Part shown: positions 26,114-34,578 of the stretch, in pieces
How the letters are laid out: each line of letters begins with the position of its first letter
How positions within the stretch are numbered: the first letter of the stretch is position 1
Assembly (NCBI GenBank): GCA_035409945.1
Contig: DAONQC010000006.1
Span: 19,510 to 83,509 of the forward strand
From: MWEH01 sp035409945
GTDB taxonomy: Bacteria; Bacillota; Clostridia; Christensenellales; DTU072
DNA: 64,000 bases
Direction of reading: 5' to 3'
Notes under the pieces: model-generated
The model's input: only the letters and a program-made list of their open reading frames with translations
Told to the model about the DNA's origin: nothing
The model's database searches: none
Program-made: the position numbers and the translations under genes

Positions 26114-27397
26114 TTATATCTCTACATTTATGGCTTTAAATACGATTGATTTACCTTCGTAATTAAGAGTGTATTTACCATCTTCATTTTTTGTGACTTT
26201 AGCGCCTAGAATTTGCTCATATGACACATCTACTTTTGTATTATCAATTTTCGTTACCGAATACTCTGTATAAGGTTTAAACATGTTAAGTAAAATTAGC
26301 AAATCTTTTACATTAAACGAGCCATCAGTTTTTCCATCTACATCTGGGTCATAACGTTTCATTGCAACATCAAAAGAGACAATTGCAGAGTGAAATACAG
26401 ATATAGAAAGAACATTTTTGACTGACATACCGTCAGGGAAAGCGGGACCGTCTAAAATAGGTGTTCTAGTTAGTGTCCAGCTAGCGTCAGCATCACAAAT
26501 GCCAGATGTTAATATGTATGCATTGCTATATATGTCGTAGGTTGCCCATTTTTGATATTCTCTGTATGTGTCAGAGCCTGAAATATAGTCCCAAGCTACT
26601 ACACTCATTTTATCTATTTCTTGTACACCTTTTAATATGTTGGTTGGACCTATCATTTTTGAAATGTCTAACCCATAGTACGTGTAGTTACCGTCACTTT
26701 CTTCTTTTGTATATTGTCCGCCATATGTAGTAGAGTTTATTTCATCAAGAGAATAGAGGGAGTATACGGTAGGAGTCTTTAGTAACTCAGTAGAAAAATC
26801 GATTTTGTATAAATATTTAACCCAGGTGTTTGCAACTTGGTCATGGAATATAGCTCTTAAAGCACCACTGCCTGATTTTATTGTTAAAACTTCGCCGTCT
26901 AATTCAAGAGCAATTACCATCTTGCTCCCACGACCATCGCTATCGAATACTTCATCAGTGGCAACTGCTACGTAGCCATCTGTTCCATAAAGGGATAAAC
27001 TTCCATATACATTAATTGGAGCACTTTCTGTATAGTCAGAAAGTAAGTCTTCTAAATATACGCCTTTAACAGTATGTGGAATTAAATTACCATCATCGTC
27101 TTGTTTATCACTTGCAACAGCGGGGTTATCTTCATCAAATATAACGGGTTTAGTTTCATAAAGTGTTTTAATTGTAGATTTCTTTATTACAACATCTTCG
27201 AGTAAATTCCCATCTACTTTCTGTAATCCAGATAGCGTAAGGGTGTAGTCATCGTCCGTAACGGGGGCAGTGTTATTAGTATTATTGGTATTATCAGGTT
27301 CAGTATCGGGCTTATCGTTACAACCGACAAAAAATGTCATAGAAATAATGAGTGCAAATACAATACTAAAAAGAATAACAGTCTTAAGTTTTTTCAT
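26114..27397 (-). CDS. Lipoprotein with SUOX-like domain(s) and dockerin-like segment
   Basis: I start at 27397 (MKKLKTVILF), because GGGGAGCTC lies eight bases upstream and a lipobox signal peptide (FFVGC) follows at once; the longer frame would start inside the leader terminator. The body has extracellular SUOX-like patterns (TVKGVYLEDLLSDY, YGTDGYVAVATDEVF). Near the end, DPDVDGKTDGSFNVKDLLIL resembles one calcium-binding dockerin-type repeat. It is the first gene of the ECF operon and the one directly under the structured leader. Confidence 0.65.
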   Translation of the reverse strand: MKKLKTVILFSIVFALIISMTFFVGCNDKPDTEPDNTNNTNNTAPVTDDDYTLTLSGLQKVDGNLLEDVVIKKSTIKTLYETKPVIFDEDNPAVASDKQDDDGNLIPHTVKGVYLEDLLSDYTESAPINVYGSLSLYGTDGYVAVATDEVFDSDGRGSKMVIALELDGEVLTIKSGSGALRAIFHDQVANTWVKYLYKIDFSTELLKTPTVYSLYSLDEINSTTYGGQYTKEESDGNYTYYGLDISKMIGPTNILKGVQEIDKMSVVAWDYISGSDTYREYQKWATYDIYSNAYILTSGICDADASWTLTRTPILDGPAFPDGMSVKNVLSISVFHSAIVSFDVAMKRYDPDVDGKTDGSFNVKDLLILLNMFKPYTEYSVTKIDNTKVDVSYEQILGAKVTKNEDGKYTLNYEGKSIVFKAINVEI

Positions 27398-27413
27398 AAT
27401 AAAGAGCTCCCCA

Positions 27414-27550
27414 TAAAATAAAAAGTTCACGTTCCCACGTGAAAAGAGCTCTTTAGAAGAGAGAGTGTTCTTTTCGCAATGGAAGGGTAATCCCTTTCGA
27501 AGTTACCCCCGGTCTAAACCCATAGCATTGCCTTAGGTGTTTAGACTCGA
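27414..27550 (-). ncRNA. Pseudoknot leader with terminator (riboswitch-like, class not recognised)
   Basis: Read on the minus strand. P1 GTCTAAAC (27546-27539) pairs with GTTTAGAC (27519-27512), extended by CC/GG. P2 GGGTAA (27508-27503) pairs with TTACCC (27490-27485). Loop bases GCAATG (27531-27526) match CATTGC (27481-27476) exactly, forming a pseudoknot. A further hairpin GAAAAGA/TCTTTTC leads into a perfect terminator TTCACGT/ACGTGAA (27443-27437 and 27432-27426) followed by a T-rich run. It matches no riboswitch consensus I can recall. Confidence 0.6.
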
Positions 27551-27560
27551 ACATGTCTAT

Positions 27561-27590
27561 ATGATATATAAATATACAGTATTTTGTCAA
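27561..27590 (-). promoter_or_regulatory. Promoter of the ECF/SUOX-like operon
   Basis: TTGACA (27590-27585) with a candidate -10 TATCAT (27566-27561, spacer 18) or TATATC (27568-27563, spacer 16). It would start transcription a few bases before the pseudoknot leader. Confidence 0.6.
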
Positions 27591-27629
27591 GAATTAGCAC
27601 TTTTTAGAGTGAGGACCTACTTACTGTTG

Positions 27630-27835
27630 CACTTACTGCGACAACTAGCATTACCATGTTTTGCAGTCGGTTATCACACCCTGCTCGATGTCTTAGCTCC
27701 CTCTCAACTAACTATGACAACTAATATGAACCTGTCTTGCCTGATGGGCTATCTACCGCTGGCTTACTATGACAACTAACATATCGTGTCTTGCTCAATG
27801 ACCTATATGCCACATAACTTACTATAACAAGTGCT
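27630..27835 (+). repeat. Degenerate tandem repeats between divergent units
   Basis: Copies of TACTATGACAACTAA or variants occur near 27634, 27710, 27765 and 27820, interleaved with GTCTTGC and CTAT blocks. Periods are about 76, 55 and 55 bases. No gene is seen in 27591-27925. Confidence 0.55.
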
Positions 27836-28007
27836 ATCATGTCCATGATAAATTTCTTCCAATCGCAGATCTCTAAGGAAAATTATGACCGAGAACTCGC
27901 AAAAGATAGTGCGGTTTTGTTATATGCTCTAGCTTTATTACCATTTTTTTGTTGTAGTGGTATAATTATTATTAATACGGACAATCAAGAAGGCAGATGA
28001 AATTATT

Positions 28008-29552
28008 ATGAGTTGGTTTAACTATATAGGTTTAATTGTAGTAGGGCTTTTACTAATTCCTAATATTGTTTATGCCATTTTAAACAAAGGAAAAGATATA
28101 ATTGCGTATAGAAGTAAAGGACTTGAAATAGTTGAACAAATCGGAAGATTTGGTTCAATGATACTTATGGTATTTAATATCCCATACACATATATGCAAT
28201 TTTATTTCCAGTTTGCCAAAGAAGTGTATATAGGAGTAAACATCTTTCTGGTTTTGGTATATATCATACTGTTTGTAATTTTGTGGAAGAAAGAGACACT
28301 TTCAAAAGCCATTATATTATCTGTTATTCCATCTTTGATATTTATCTTTTCTGGGGTTATGATAGCAAGCATTCCGCTTGTTGTTTTTGCATTAATATTT
28401 GTAATATCTCACATTATAATTTCAGTTAAAAGCGCATTAATTACTGATTCATCACCTAAAAGGAAAAGAAATGGTATTTTAACAATAGTATCAATTGGGG
28501 TAGCAATTATTTTTATTTCAGTTACCGTAATAGGGTCTTTGATAGGATACTCAAGTTCCTCGCTAAACAAGTTAAAAGGCATGTCCTCTAAGGAAATGAT
28601 TGACTATTGTGTCTATGACAAAACAACTAAGATTAGTGTTGCAATTATTGATAATGGAAGTGTTACGTACCACACATATGGTGTAGATGGAGAAGAAGAT
28701 ATGCTTTATGATTATGAGATTGGTTCTATTAGTAAGACATATTTAGGGCTGCTTTTTTCAAAGGCTATATCCGAAGGAAAAGTTCAGTTAAACGACTCCA
28801 TTTCAAAATATTTAGATTTAAGTAGTAACAGGTACTATCCAACAATTGAAAGGCTTTTAACACATACCTCTGGATATGAAGGCTATTATTTTGAAAGCGA
28901 AATGATTGCGACAAGGTATGCCCAAAAGACAACCAATGATTTTTATGGAATCAGTAGAGAAAAGATATTAAAGCGTATTCAAAAAGTAAAACTTAAAGAT
29001 AAAGATTACGAGTTTAAGTATTCGAACTTTGGAATTTCAGTCCTAGGATTAGTGCTTGAAAAGGTGTACAACAAATCGTTTACTGAGATATTGACCTCGT
29101 TTGTAAAAAACGATTTAGGATTAAACAATACTACTGTTGCATCATATTCTGGAAATTTACACGGATACTGGATTTGGGAAGACAATGACGGATACATTCC
29201 TGCGGGAAGTATCATCTCAACGATAAAAGATATGGCTACGTATTTAAAAATCTACCTAGATGATTCCTTACCATATGCAAAACAAGCGATTACTCAAATT
29301 AAGAAGGTCGATGGTAACAATCCAACATATAACGCTATGAATATACGGATTGATTCTATAGGCATGACTTGGGTACACGATGATACAAATGGAATTACCT
29401 GGCATAATGGAGCGACTGGCGCTTTCAATACATACATAGCTTTTAATGATAATAAGACAAAAGGAGTCGTAATCCTTTCCAACTTAAGTCCAACTGACCG
29501 CATTCCCATGACCACCATCGGCACTAAATTAATGCTTGAAATAATGAACTAG
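28008..29552 (+). CDS. Membrane-anchored beta-lactamase-family serine hydrolase
   Basis: The N-terminal 185 residues contain about five or six membrane helices. The extracellular C-terminal domain is class C beta-lactamase/penicillin-binding-protein-like: catalytic SISK (SxxK), YSN (YxN) and HNG (H/KxG), with THTSGYEGYYF around the active site. Relatives are peptidases or esterases; antibiotic hydrolysis should not be assumed. An extended -10 TGGTATAAT with upstream TTACCA near 27930-27965 is the likely promoter. Confidence 0.8.
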   Translation: MSWFNYIGLIVVGLLLIPNIVYAILNKGKDIIAYRSKGLEIVEQIGRFGSMILMVFNIPYTYMQFYFQFAKEVYIGVNIFLVLVYIILFVILWKKETLSKAIILSVIPSLIFIFSGVMIASIPLVVFALIFVISHIIISVKSALITDSSPKRKRNGILTIVSIGVAIIFISVTVIGSLIGYSSSSLNKLKGMSSKEMIDYCVYDKTTKISVAIIDNGSVTYHTYGVDGEEDMLYDYEIGSISKTYLGLLFSKAISEGKVQLNDSISKYLDLSSNRYYPTIERLLTHTSGYEGYYFESEMIATRYAQKTTNDFYGISREKILKRIQKVKLKDKDYEFKYSNFGISVLGLVLEKVYNKSFTEILTSFVKNDLGLNNTTVASYSGNLHGYWIWEDNDGYIPAGSIISTIKDMATYLKIYLDDSLPYAKQAITQIKKVDGNNPTYNAMNIRIDSIGMTWVHDDTNGITWHNGATGAFNTYIAFNDNKTKGVVILSNLSPTDRIPMTTIGTKLMLEIMN

Positions 29553-29574
29553 CTAAATATTAACCAGGTCTCAT

Positions 29575-30507
29575 TTAACTATGTTGGTTTAAAAAGGTAT
29601 CAAGCGCTTCATCAATTTCTGCACCATGACCTTCCATCATATGTCCACCGTCAGGAAAGGAAATGAGAGTGAGGACCGGAAAACGGTGTTTAACATTTTT
29701 AACTTTTTCAAAACTTGCCACAGGATCATCTTCAGAATGTAAAATTAATACTGGAACTTGTAATTGTTCAATTGGATATTTATCAAAGTTTCGTTCCATG
29801 TCAGGATTAGTGTATTTACCGTCCAAAACAACACCACCTTTTCTGTCTTCAACAGGCAAGATGGTTTTAACTGTTGAGGCAGGCATTCCCATCATAGGCT
29901 GCATGAGTGGGCTTATCAAATACATTGCATAACTAGACAGTAGTGGCTCTGGCGGAGCTTGATATTCTATAAACGAATCAGGTTTTTCAGTAACTGGCAT
30001 AGCGGAACAGTATAGAATTAATCCTTTTACACGCTCAGGATAGTCTAAAGAAAATCGAATTGCTGGTGTTCCACCCGCAGAGGTTGCGAGAACAAAGACT
30101 TTGTCTATTTCTAGATAATCTAAAAGTTCTTTAAAAGCAGTAGCTTGTTCGCTAGGCGTTCCTTCTCCTTTTATGCTAGAGCCAAGATAACCAAACCTTG
30201 ATGGCGCAAGCAAGCGATTTGTAGAGCCTCTATTTTTAACGCTCTCATATGCTTGATCATATCCGCCAAAGATACCGTGCACAGATAAAATAGTTTCACC
30301 AGATCCTGTGTCTATATATGTCATGGAACCATATGAAAGATTTGCTACTTTTGAATCATATGAATCAAGTTTGGCTTGAGCTTTTTTTACTCCAACAGCA
30401 CAACGAATGCCTTGTATCCCTAAATACAAGACAATAGTAAGCAAAATAATAATCAAGAAAGCGAGTAATATCCGTTTTACAATTCCTTTTTTCTTTACAT
30501 TTGCCAT
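29575..30507 (-). CDS. Membrane-anchored alpha/beta hydrolase
   Basis: One N-terminal helix (KRILLAFLIIILLTIVLYLG) followed by a lipase/esterase-type alpha/beta hydrolase: SVHGIFGGYDQ (oxyanion), ATSAGGTPA (nucleophile Ser), LHSEDDPVA (acid) and GGHMMEGHG (His). Triad complete. It lies downstream of a TetR gene on the same strand with a 140-base gap, so it is a likely target of that regulator. Confidence 0.8.
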   Translation of the reverse strand: MANVKKKGIVKRILLAFLIIILLTIVLYLGIQGIRCAVGVKKAQAKLDSYDSKVANLSYGSMTYIDTGSGETILSVHGIFGGYDQAYESVKNRGSTNRLLAPSRFGYLGSSIKGEGTPSEQATAFKELLDYLEIDKVFVLATSAGGTPAIRFSLDYPERVKGLILYCSAMPVTEKPDSFIEYQAPPEPLLSSYAMYLISPLMQPMMGMPASTVKTILPVEDRKGGVVLDGKYTNPDMERNFDKYPIEQLQVPVLILHSEDDPVASFEKVKNVKHRFPVLTLISFPDGGHMMEGHGAEIDEALDTFLNQHS

Positions 30508-30649
30508 ATTTTTTTCTCCATTTGTTATTAAACTTAGTTATAACTTAGGTTCTTATTGTTGAATATTGCTATATTTGTTGTATTTACTGAATGCTGTTAA
30601 TCAGTCTAAGTTCTTGCTTTTGAGCATTTCGCCATTTACATATTATGTT

Positions 30650-31231
30650 TTATATGTTTACAATTTTTGCTATGAGATTAAAGAAAGCGAAATAATCGTT
30701 CTCGGAGTTTAAATCAAACCCCACAAGATTTTTACTGATTGAGCGGTTTAGAAAGGCAGATTGGATGCAAGATAGTAAAATAAAAGCTTTTACCTTCCGT
30801 ATATCATCAGACTTAGCTTCTGGCAGGGCTTTTAAAATCGCATTGTAACTTCTAGAAGAGTTGCTTTCTTCATTTGGGTTTAAAAGGTCTCCAAGCATAG
30901 AGATTTTAGATATCTCTGCATTGTTTAACAGAAAATCAAAAACTTTCGTCGTAAAAGTCGTTATATCAAAAACTACATCTTTGTTCGAGTAATTACTGGT
31001 TTTTGAAAAGATGTCCATTACATTAGAAATAATTCGTTGTACACAAATTTCAATTAAATTTGCTTTAGAACCAAAGTGATAATTAATGAGACCTACGGCA
31101 ATGTCGGCTTCCTTAGCTATGTCTCTAATAGTAATGTTCTCTACAAATCCATTTGAGCGTTGGATTAAAGACATGGTGGTTTTTATTATTTGTTCTTGTA
31201 CAGGTGAAGATTTTTTGCCCAAGTTTTCCAT
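30650..31231 (-). CDS. TetR-family transcriptional regulator
   Basis: 193 aa: an N-terminal DNA-binding domain (TIRDIAKEADIAVGLINYHFGSKANLIEICV) with the standard TetR helix-turn-helix ending in YxxFxxK-like YHFGSK, then an unrecognised ligand domain. A perfect palindrome overlaps its own promoter, so autorepression is likely. The neighbouring alpha/beta hydrolase is the probable co-regulated gene. SD AGGGAGG precedes the ATG. Confidence 0.88.
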   Translation of the reverse strand: MENLGKKSSPVQEQIIKTTMSLIQRSNGFVENITIRDIAKEADIAVGLINYHFGSKANLIEICVQRIISNVMDIFSKTSNYSNKDVVFDITTFTTKVFDFLLNNAEISKISMLGDLLNPNEESNSSRSYNAILKALPEAKSDDIRKVKAFILLSCIQSAFLNRSISKNLVGFDLNSENDYFAFFNLIAKIVNI

Positions 31232-31243
31232 AGGTACCTCCCT

Positions 31244-31293
31244 AATTGAACGTTGTTCAATTTAATTATATGTGATACAATTTATATTGTCAA
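31244..31293 (-). promoter_or_regulatory. Consensus promoter with TetR-type operator
   Basis: TTGACA (31293-31288), 17-base spacer and TATAAT (31270-31265), both perfect. Just downstream lies the 8-3-8 palindrome AATTGAAC-GTT-GTTCAATT (31244-31262) in its + strand reading, a textbook TetR operator covering the start of transcription. Confidence 0.85.
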
Positions 31294-31495
31294 GATGGTC
31301 AAACATATGCCGAAGTGTAATATAATCAATTATTGTTCTGAAAAAGGCGCATACAACACTTCTATGAACACGGGTACGAAAACGCTAAAGCTCGGAAGTG
31401 AAAGAACATTTTACATTAACTTTACACAGTACTTAATATGTTAAGTGTTAAAATATATGCATAAATAAAATATATTTGTGGGGATGTTTTTGGAT

Positions 31496-32206
31496 ATGAA
31501 GTGTGTAGTAATTAATGGTACAGAGCAAAAAGGCTGTACATATGCATTAAAAGAGATTTTTTTAGACGAACTAAAACCAGACGAAGTAACTGAATTTTAT
31601 TTTCCTGAAGATGCTCCTAATTTTTGTACGGGTTGCAAAGTGTGTTTTATGAAAGATGAAGCACTTTGTCCTCATTACGCACAAGTTAATCCGATTTGGC
31701 AGGCTATGTTAGATGCTGATTTAATAGTGTTTGCATATCCTGTATATGTACTTCGAACTCCCGGGCATGTAAAGACTTTTCTTGATCATTTAGGAGTGCA
31801 TTGGTTTGCTCATCGACCAGAGCCTAAAATGTTTAATAAATCAGCTGCGATTATAACTCAAAGCATTGGCGCTCCCAATGAAGATGCTCAAAAAGATGTG
31901 GAGACTAGTTTAAAATGGCTTGGAGTTTCAAGGATTAAAAAACTGGGGCTCGGCATGATGGAAGGCGTTATTTGGAATGAGATTTCCGAAAAAAGAAGAT
32001 ATTATTTTGAAAAAGATGTGAGAAAGTTTGCTAGGAAATTCAAAGATTTAAAACCTGCAAAGAAAAGTTTGGAAGTAAAATTTATTTTCACTATGTGTAA
32101 GTTTTTACAAAAATATGTAATGAGAAAACTAAAGCCAGGAGAGGCTCCCAGCAGAGATTTACAACACTGGCTAGATAATGGATGGATAAAAAGAAAAGGC
32201 GCTTGA
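31496..32206 (+). CDS. Flavodoxin-fold NAD(P)H-dependent oxidoreductase
   Basis: I start at the ATG (31496); an in-frame GTG lies 18 bases upstream. The FMN-reductase-type flavodoxin fold shows VVINGTEQKGCTY (phosphate loop), FCTGCKVCFM (a Cys pair typical of iron-sulfur-flavoprotein-like or quinone-reductase relatives) and DLIVFAYPVYV. The C-terminal 60 residues are basic and unassigned. It lies in a run of flavin and hydrolase genes on the + strand. Confidence 0.75.
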   Translation: MKCVVINGTEQKGCTYALKEIFLDELKPDEVTEFYFPEDAPNFCTGCKVCFMKDEALCPHYAQVNPIWQAMLDADLIVFAYPVYVLRTPGHVKTFLDHLGVHWFAHRPEPKMFNKSAAIITQSIGAPNEDAQKDVETSLKWLGVSRIKKLGLGMMEGVIWNEISEKRRYYFEKDVRKFARKFKDLKPAKKSLEVKFIFTMCKFLQKYVMRKLKPGEAPSRDLQHWLDNGWIKRKGA

Positions 32207-32285
32207 TATATAGATGCAGTAGGTTTTACGAAGGCTGTGGTTGTGGTAATAAGATATTGTAGTGCAATATTTTAGGATAGTGGAA

Positions 32286-33110
32286 ATGAAAAAGATAAGT
32301 GGTGGTGATAGAGTGGACTGGAAGATAATTGTGGTAAGAGTCATTCTCAAAGTAATTTTGGCTATTTTACTATTAGGCTTTGGCTCTAATATTTTAATCC
32401 GCACAATTTCATATTCATTTTACAAAGGTAATAAAAATAAATCTGAAGTAACTATATCTCCTCACAAACTCACATATGCAGAGAATTTAACTGGTTATGG
32501 ATATAATCTTGAAAATGAGTCCGACTCGGTTATTTTATGCTTTGGTGGCTCATTTTATGTTGCATACAACACAGTTGGAATGTTTGCACCATACTATGAC
32601 ACTCCATTTCTTTCAGTAGATTATTATGGAACCCAAGAAAGTAAAGGAAAAATGAATTTAAAAACCATGAAAGCTTCAGCAGAAGGTTTATACGACTATG
32701 TAGTACAAAAATATTCTGGTAGAAAAATTATCATAATAGGTCATAGTTATGGATGCGGAATGGCGGCTTACTTAGCTTCTGTAAGGGAATGTAGTCACCT
32801 ATACTTAGCCTCTGGATATAGAGATCTTGCAGACATTTATAACAAGATAATGCCAATCTTTTGGGGACCACTTAAAATCTTTATTTCTGACAATATGGAT
32901 ATCAAGAGCTACGCGGAAAAAACCACTTGTCCAGTTACAGTAATTGGTTCTGAAAAGGATAAAACGTTAAGCAGTAAGCTACAAGGGAAGGTAGCCGAAT
33001 GCTATAAAAATGCAACACTTAAAATATTTGATGATATTGAACACGAACATTACCTAAAAGATGAAAGAGTTGTATCACTAATAAAGGCATCACTAACAGA
33101 TAATAATTAG
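32286..33110 (+). CDS. Membrane-anchored alpha/beta hydrolase
   Basis: An N-terminal helix (VVRVILKVILAILLLGFGSN) anchors a compact alpha/beta hydrolase with LCFGGSFYVAY, nucleophile elbow IIGHSYGCGMAAYL, acid IGSEKDKTL and His EHEHYLKDE. The start is uncertain: ATG 32286 is used because the upstream in-frame codon is GTG with no SD. A diverged copy of its last codons follows at 33169. Confidence 0.72.
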   Translation: MKKISGGDRVDWKIIVVRVILKVILAILLLGFGSNILIRTISYSFYKGNKNKSEVTISPHKLTYAENLTGYGYNLENESDSVILCFGGSFYVAYNTVGMFAPYYDTPFLSVDYYGTQESKGKMNLKTMKASAEGLYDYVVQKYSGRKIIIIGHSYGCGMAAYLASVRECSHLYLASGYRDLADIYNKIMPIFWGPLKIFISDNMDIKSYAEKTTCPVTVIGSEKDKTLSSKLQGKVAECYKNATLKIFDDIEHEHYLKDERVVSLIKASLTDNN

Positions 33111-33168
33111 CAACGTGATGATATAGACACTAATTAACTACTTGAAAGGTAAAATAGTCATAGCGTGA

Positions 33169-33198
33169 ATAAAAACATTGCCAACGGATAATAACTAA
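33169..33198 (+). repeat. Echo of the preceding hydrolase 3' end
   Basis: ATAAAAACATTGCCAACGGA mirrors the gene end at 33081-33100 (ATAAAGGCATCACTAACAGA), about 88 bases downstream, and both continue with TAATAA(C/T)TA. Confidence 0.6.
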
Positions 33199-33268
33199 AA
33201 ATACTATGATTTAAACATTAATAAGCGAAGCACTGCGATAGAAAGGCTTCAAATCGAATATATAACTT

Positions 33269-33322
33269 AATGTTGCTAACCATTTAAATTGGTTAAATTT
33301 AGACAACATTATTATACGAGGT
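33269..33322 (+). promoter_or_regulatory. Conserved structured leader, copy 3
   Basis: Outer helix AATGTTG (33269-33275) / CAACATT (33304-33310) is perfect. The inner hairpin is AACCA (33278-33282) / TGGTT (33290-33294), the conserved strand AAATTTA, and TATACGAGG then lies before the ATG at 33328. Confidence 0.65.
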
Positions 33323-33327
33323 ACAAA

Positions 33328-33858
33328 ATGAACGGAATTATTTTATACAAGTCAAAATACGGCTCAACAAAAAAGTACGCTGATTGGCTATCAGAAGCGA
33401 CAGGTTTTTCATGTATGGAAACGGATAAAGCAAGTGTTAAATCACTATCTGATGCTGATGTTATCATTTTAGGCGGTGGTGTCTATGCATCAGGTATAGG
33501 CGGACTTAAATTTTTAAGGAAAAACATCGGTGCGTTGAAGGATAAAAAGATTGTTGTATTTGCTTGCGGAGCATCGCCATATGAAGAAAAAGGCTTTCAG
33601 CAACTCAAAGAGCATAACTTAAAAGGAGAGCTGGCTAACCTTCCTCTATTTTATTGCCGTGGTGCGTGGGATTTAGATTCAATGTCATTTATAGACAGAA
33701 AACTATGTAATTTACTAAGAAAAATGCTAGCTAAAAAAGATCCATCGGAATATGAGCCTTGGGCAAAAGCACTTATGGATGCAGGAGACGCTAAAGCTAA
33801 TTGGACGGATAAAAAATATATACAGCCAATTCTAAATCACATTGGAAAATCGATATAA
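33328..33858 (+). CDS. Flavodoxin-domain protein (HemG-like)
   Basis: The start at 33328 follows ACGAGG. The FMN phosphate loop YKSKYGSTKKYADWL opens the protein, followed by VIILGGGVYASGIGG and VVFACGASP, the order seen in flavodoxin-domain proteins annotated as protoporphyrinogen-oxidase-like. No haem genes are near, so a general electron-carrier role is as likely. An FMN-binding lipoprotein follows 36 bases later. Confidence 0.75.
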   Translation: MNGIILYKSKYGSTKKYADWLSEATGFSCMETDKASVKSLSDADVIILGGGVYASGIGGLKFLRKNIGALKDKKIVVFACGASPYEEKGFQQLKEHNLKGELANLPLFYCRGAWDLDSMSFIDRKLCNLLRKMLAKKDPSEYEPWAKALMDAGDAKANWTDKKYIQPILNHIGKSI

Positions 33859-33894
33859 ATTGACAATATTATTTGCTGTAGAGATAATATCATT

Positions 33895-34419
33895 ATGAAT
33901 AAGCAAATAAAAAAATTAATAGTTGTTGTTTTATTAGTAGCCTGCGTGGCGCTAGTAGTTTTTAATGTAGCTTGTAAAAAAGAGCAAGATAATTATGCAC
34001 CAATGATTGATAATGCTAGAGAGTATGTGGGCGTTTCTATTTCTCCTGAGAAAAAAAATATTGCAAATTATTGCAGGATAGAAAATTACTATACAAGCGC
34101 TGAATATAAGGTTATAAGAGTGATTGCTGAAAGAGGTTATGCAGGCGAGATAGAACTACTTGTCTTATTAGAAGGTACTACGCTAAAGAAAATAAAGGTC
34201 ATAAAGTCGGATGAAACTCCAGGCCATGGAACAAAGTGTTTTGAGGATAAGTTTTTAGAGCAGTTTTATGAAAAAGATCTTTCAACTATTGAGCCACTAA
34301 TAGGCAAGGAAGAGAAAAACGAAAGTGGCGATATCTTGTATGTGACAGGCGCCACCAAGACCTCAAGAGCAATAATATCTGCGATTAATGCAGTTATATT
34401 GTTTATTAAGTCATTATAG
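33895..34419 (+). CDS. FMN-binding lipoprotein (covalent flavin type)
   Basis: Signal peptide with lipobox NVAC and an FMN_bind domain. DETPGHGTKCFEDKFLEQF is the domain hallmark, and VTGATKTS near the C-terminus matches the motif where ApbE/Ftp attaches FMN to Thr or Ser. Such proteins carry electrons on the outer face of the membrane. No ApbE is visible in the window, so the flavin transferase would have to act from elsewhere. Confidence 0.8.
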   Translation: MNKQIKKLIVVVLLVACVALVVFNVACKKEQDNYAPMIDNAREYVGVSISPEKKNIANYCRIENYYTSAEYKVIRVIAERGYAGEIELLVLLEGTTLKKIKVIKSDETPGHGTKCFEDKFLEQFYEKDLSTIEPLIGKEEKNESGDILYVTGATKTSRAIISAINAVILFIKSL

Positions 34420-34515
34420 ATTTAAGTTCGATTTTACTACAAATTTTTAAATAATTACTTTGAATGAGAGAACCAAAACAAGTAGTTAATTTTGGCAGTT
34501 GTCGCATAAACTATA

Positions 34516-34566
34516 TTGTTGCTTCTATACCATAAATATGCTACAATCTTGGTATAAAGGCAACAA
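34516..34566 (+). promoter_or_regulatory. Long inverted-repeat operator of the AbiE operon
   Basis: The 18-base arms TTGTTGCTTCTATACCAT (34516-34533) and TTGGTATAAAGGCAACAA (34549-34566) match as an inverted repeat at 15 of 18 positions. They flank a -10-like TACAAT (34542-34547). AbiEi proteins are known to bind inverted repeats and repress their own promoter. Confidence 0.75.
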
Positions 34567-34578
34567 GAGGTCTGAAAG

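Noticed and set aside
28008..29552. Antibiotic-resistance beta-lactamase.
   Set aside because: The class C-like motifs also fit peptidases and esterases, and the multi-helix N-terminus is not that of a resistance enzyme.
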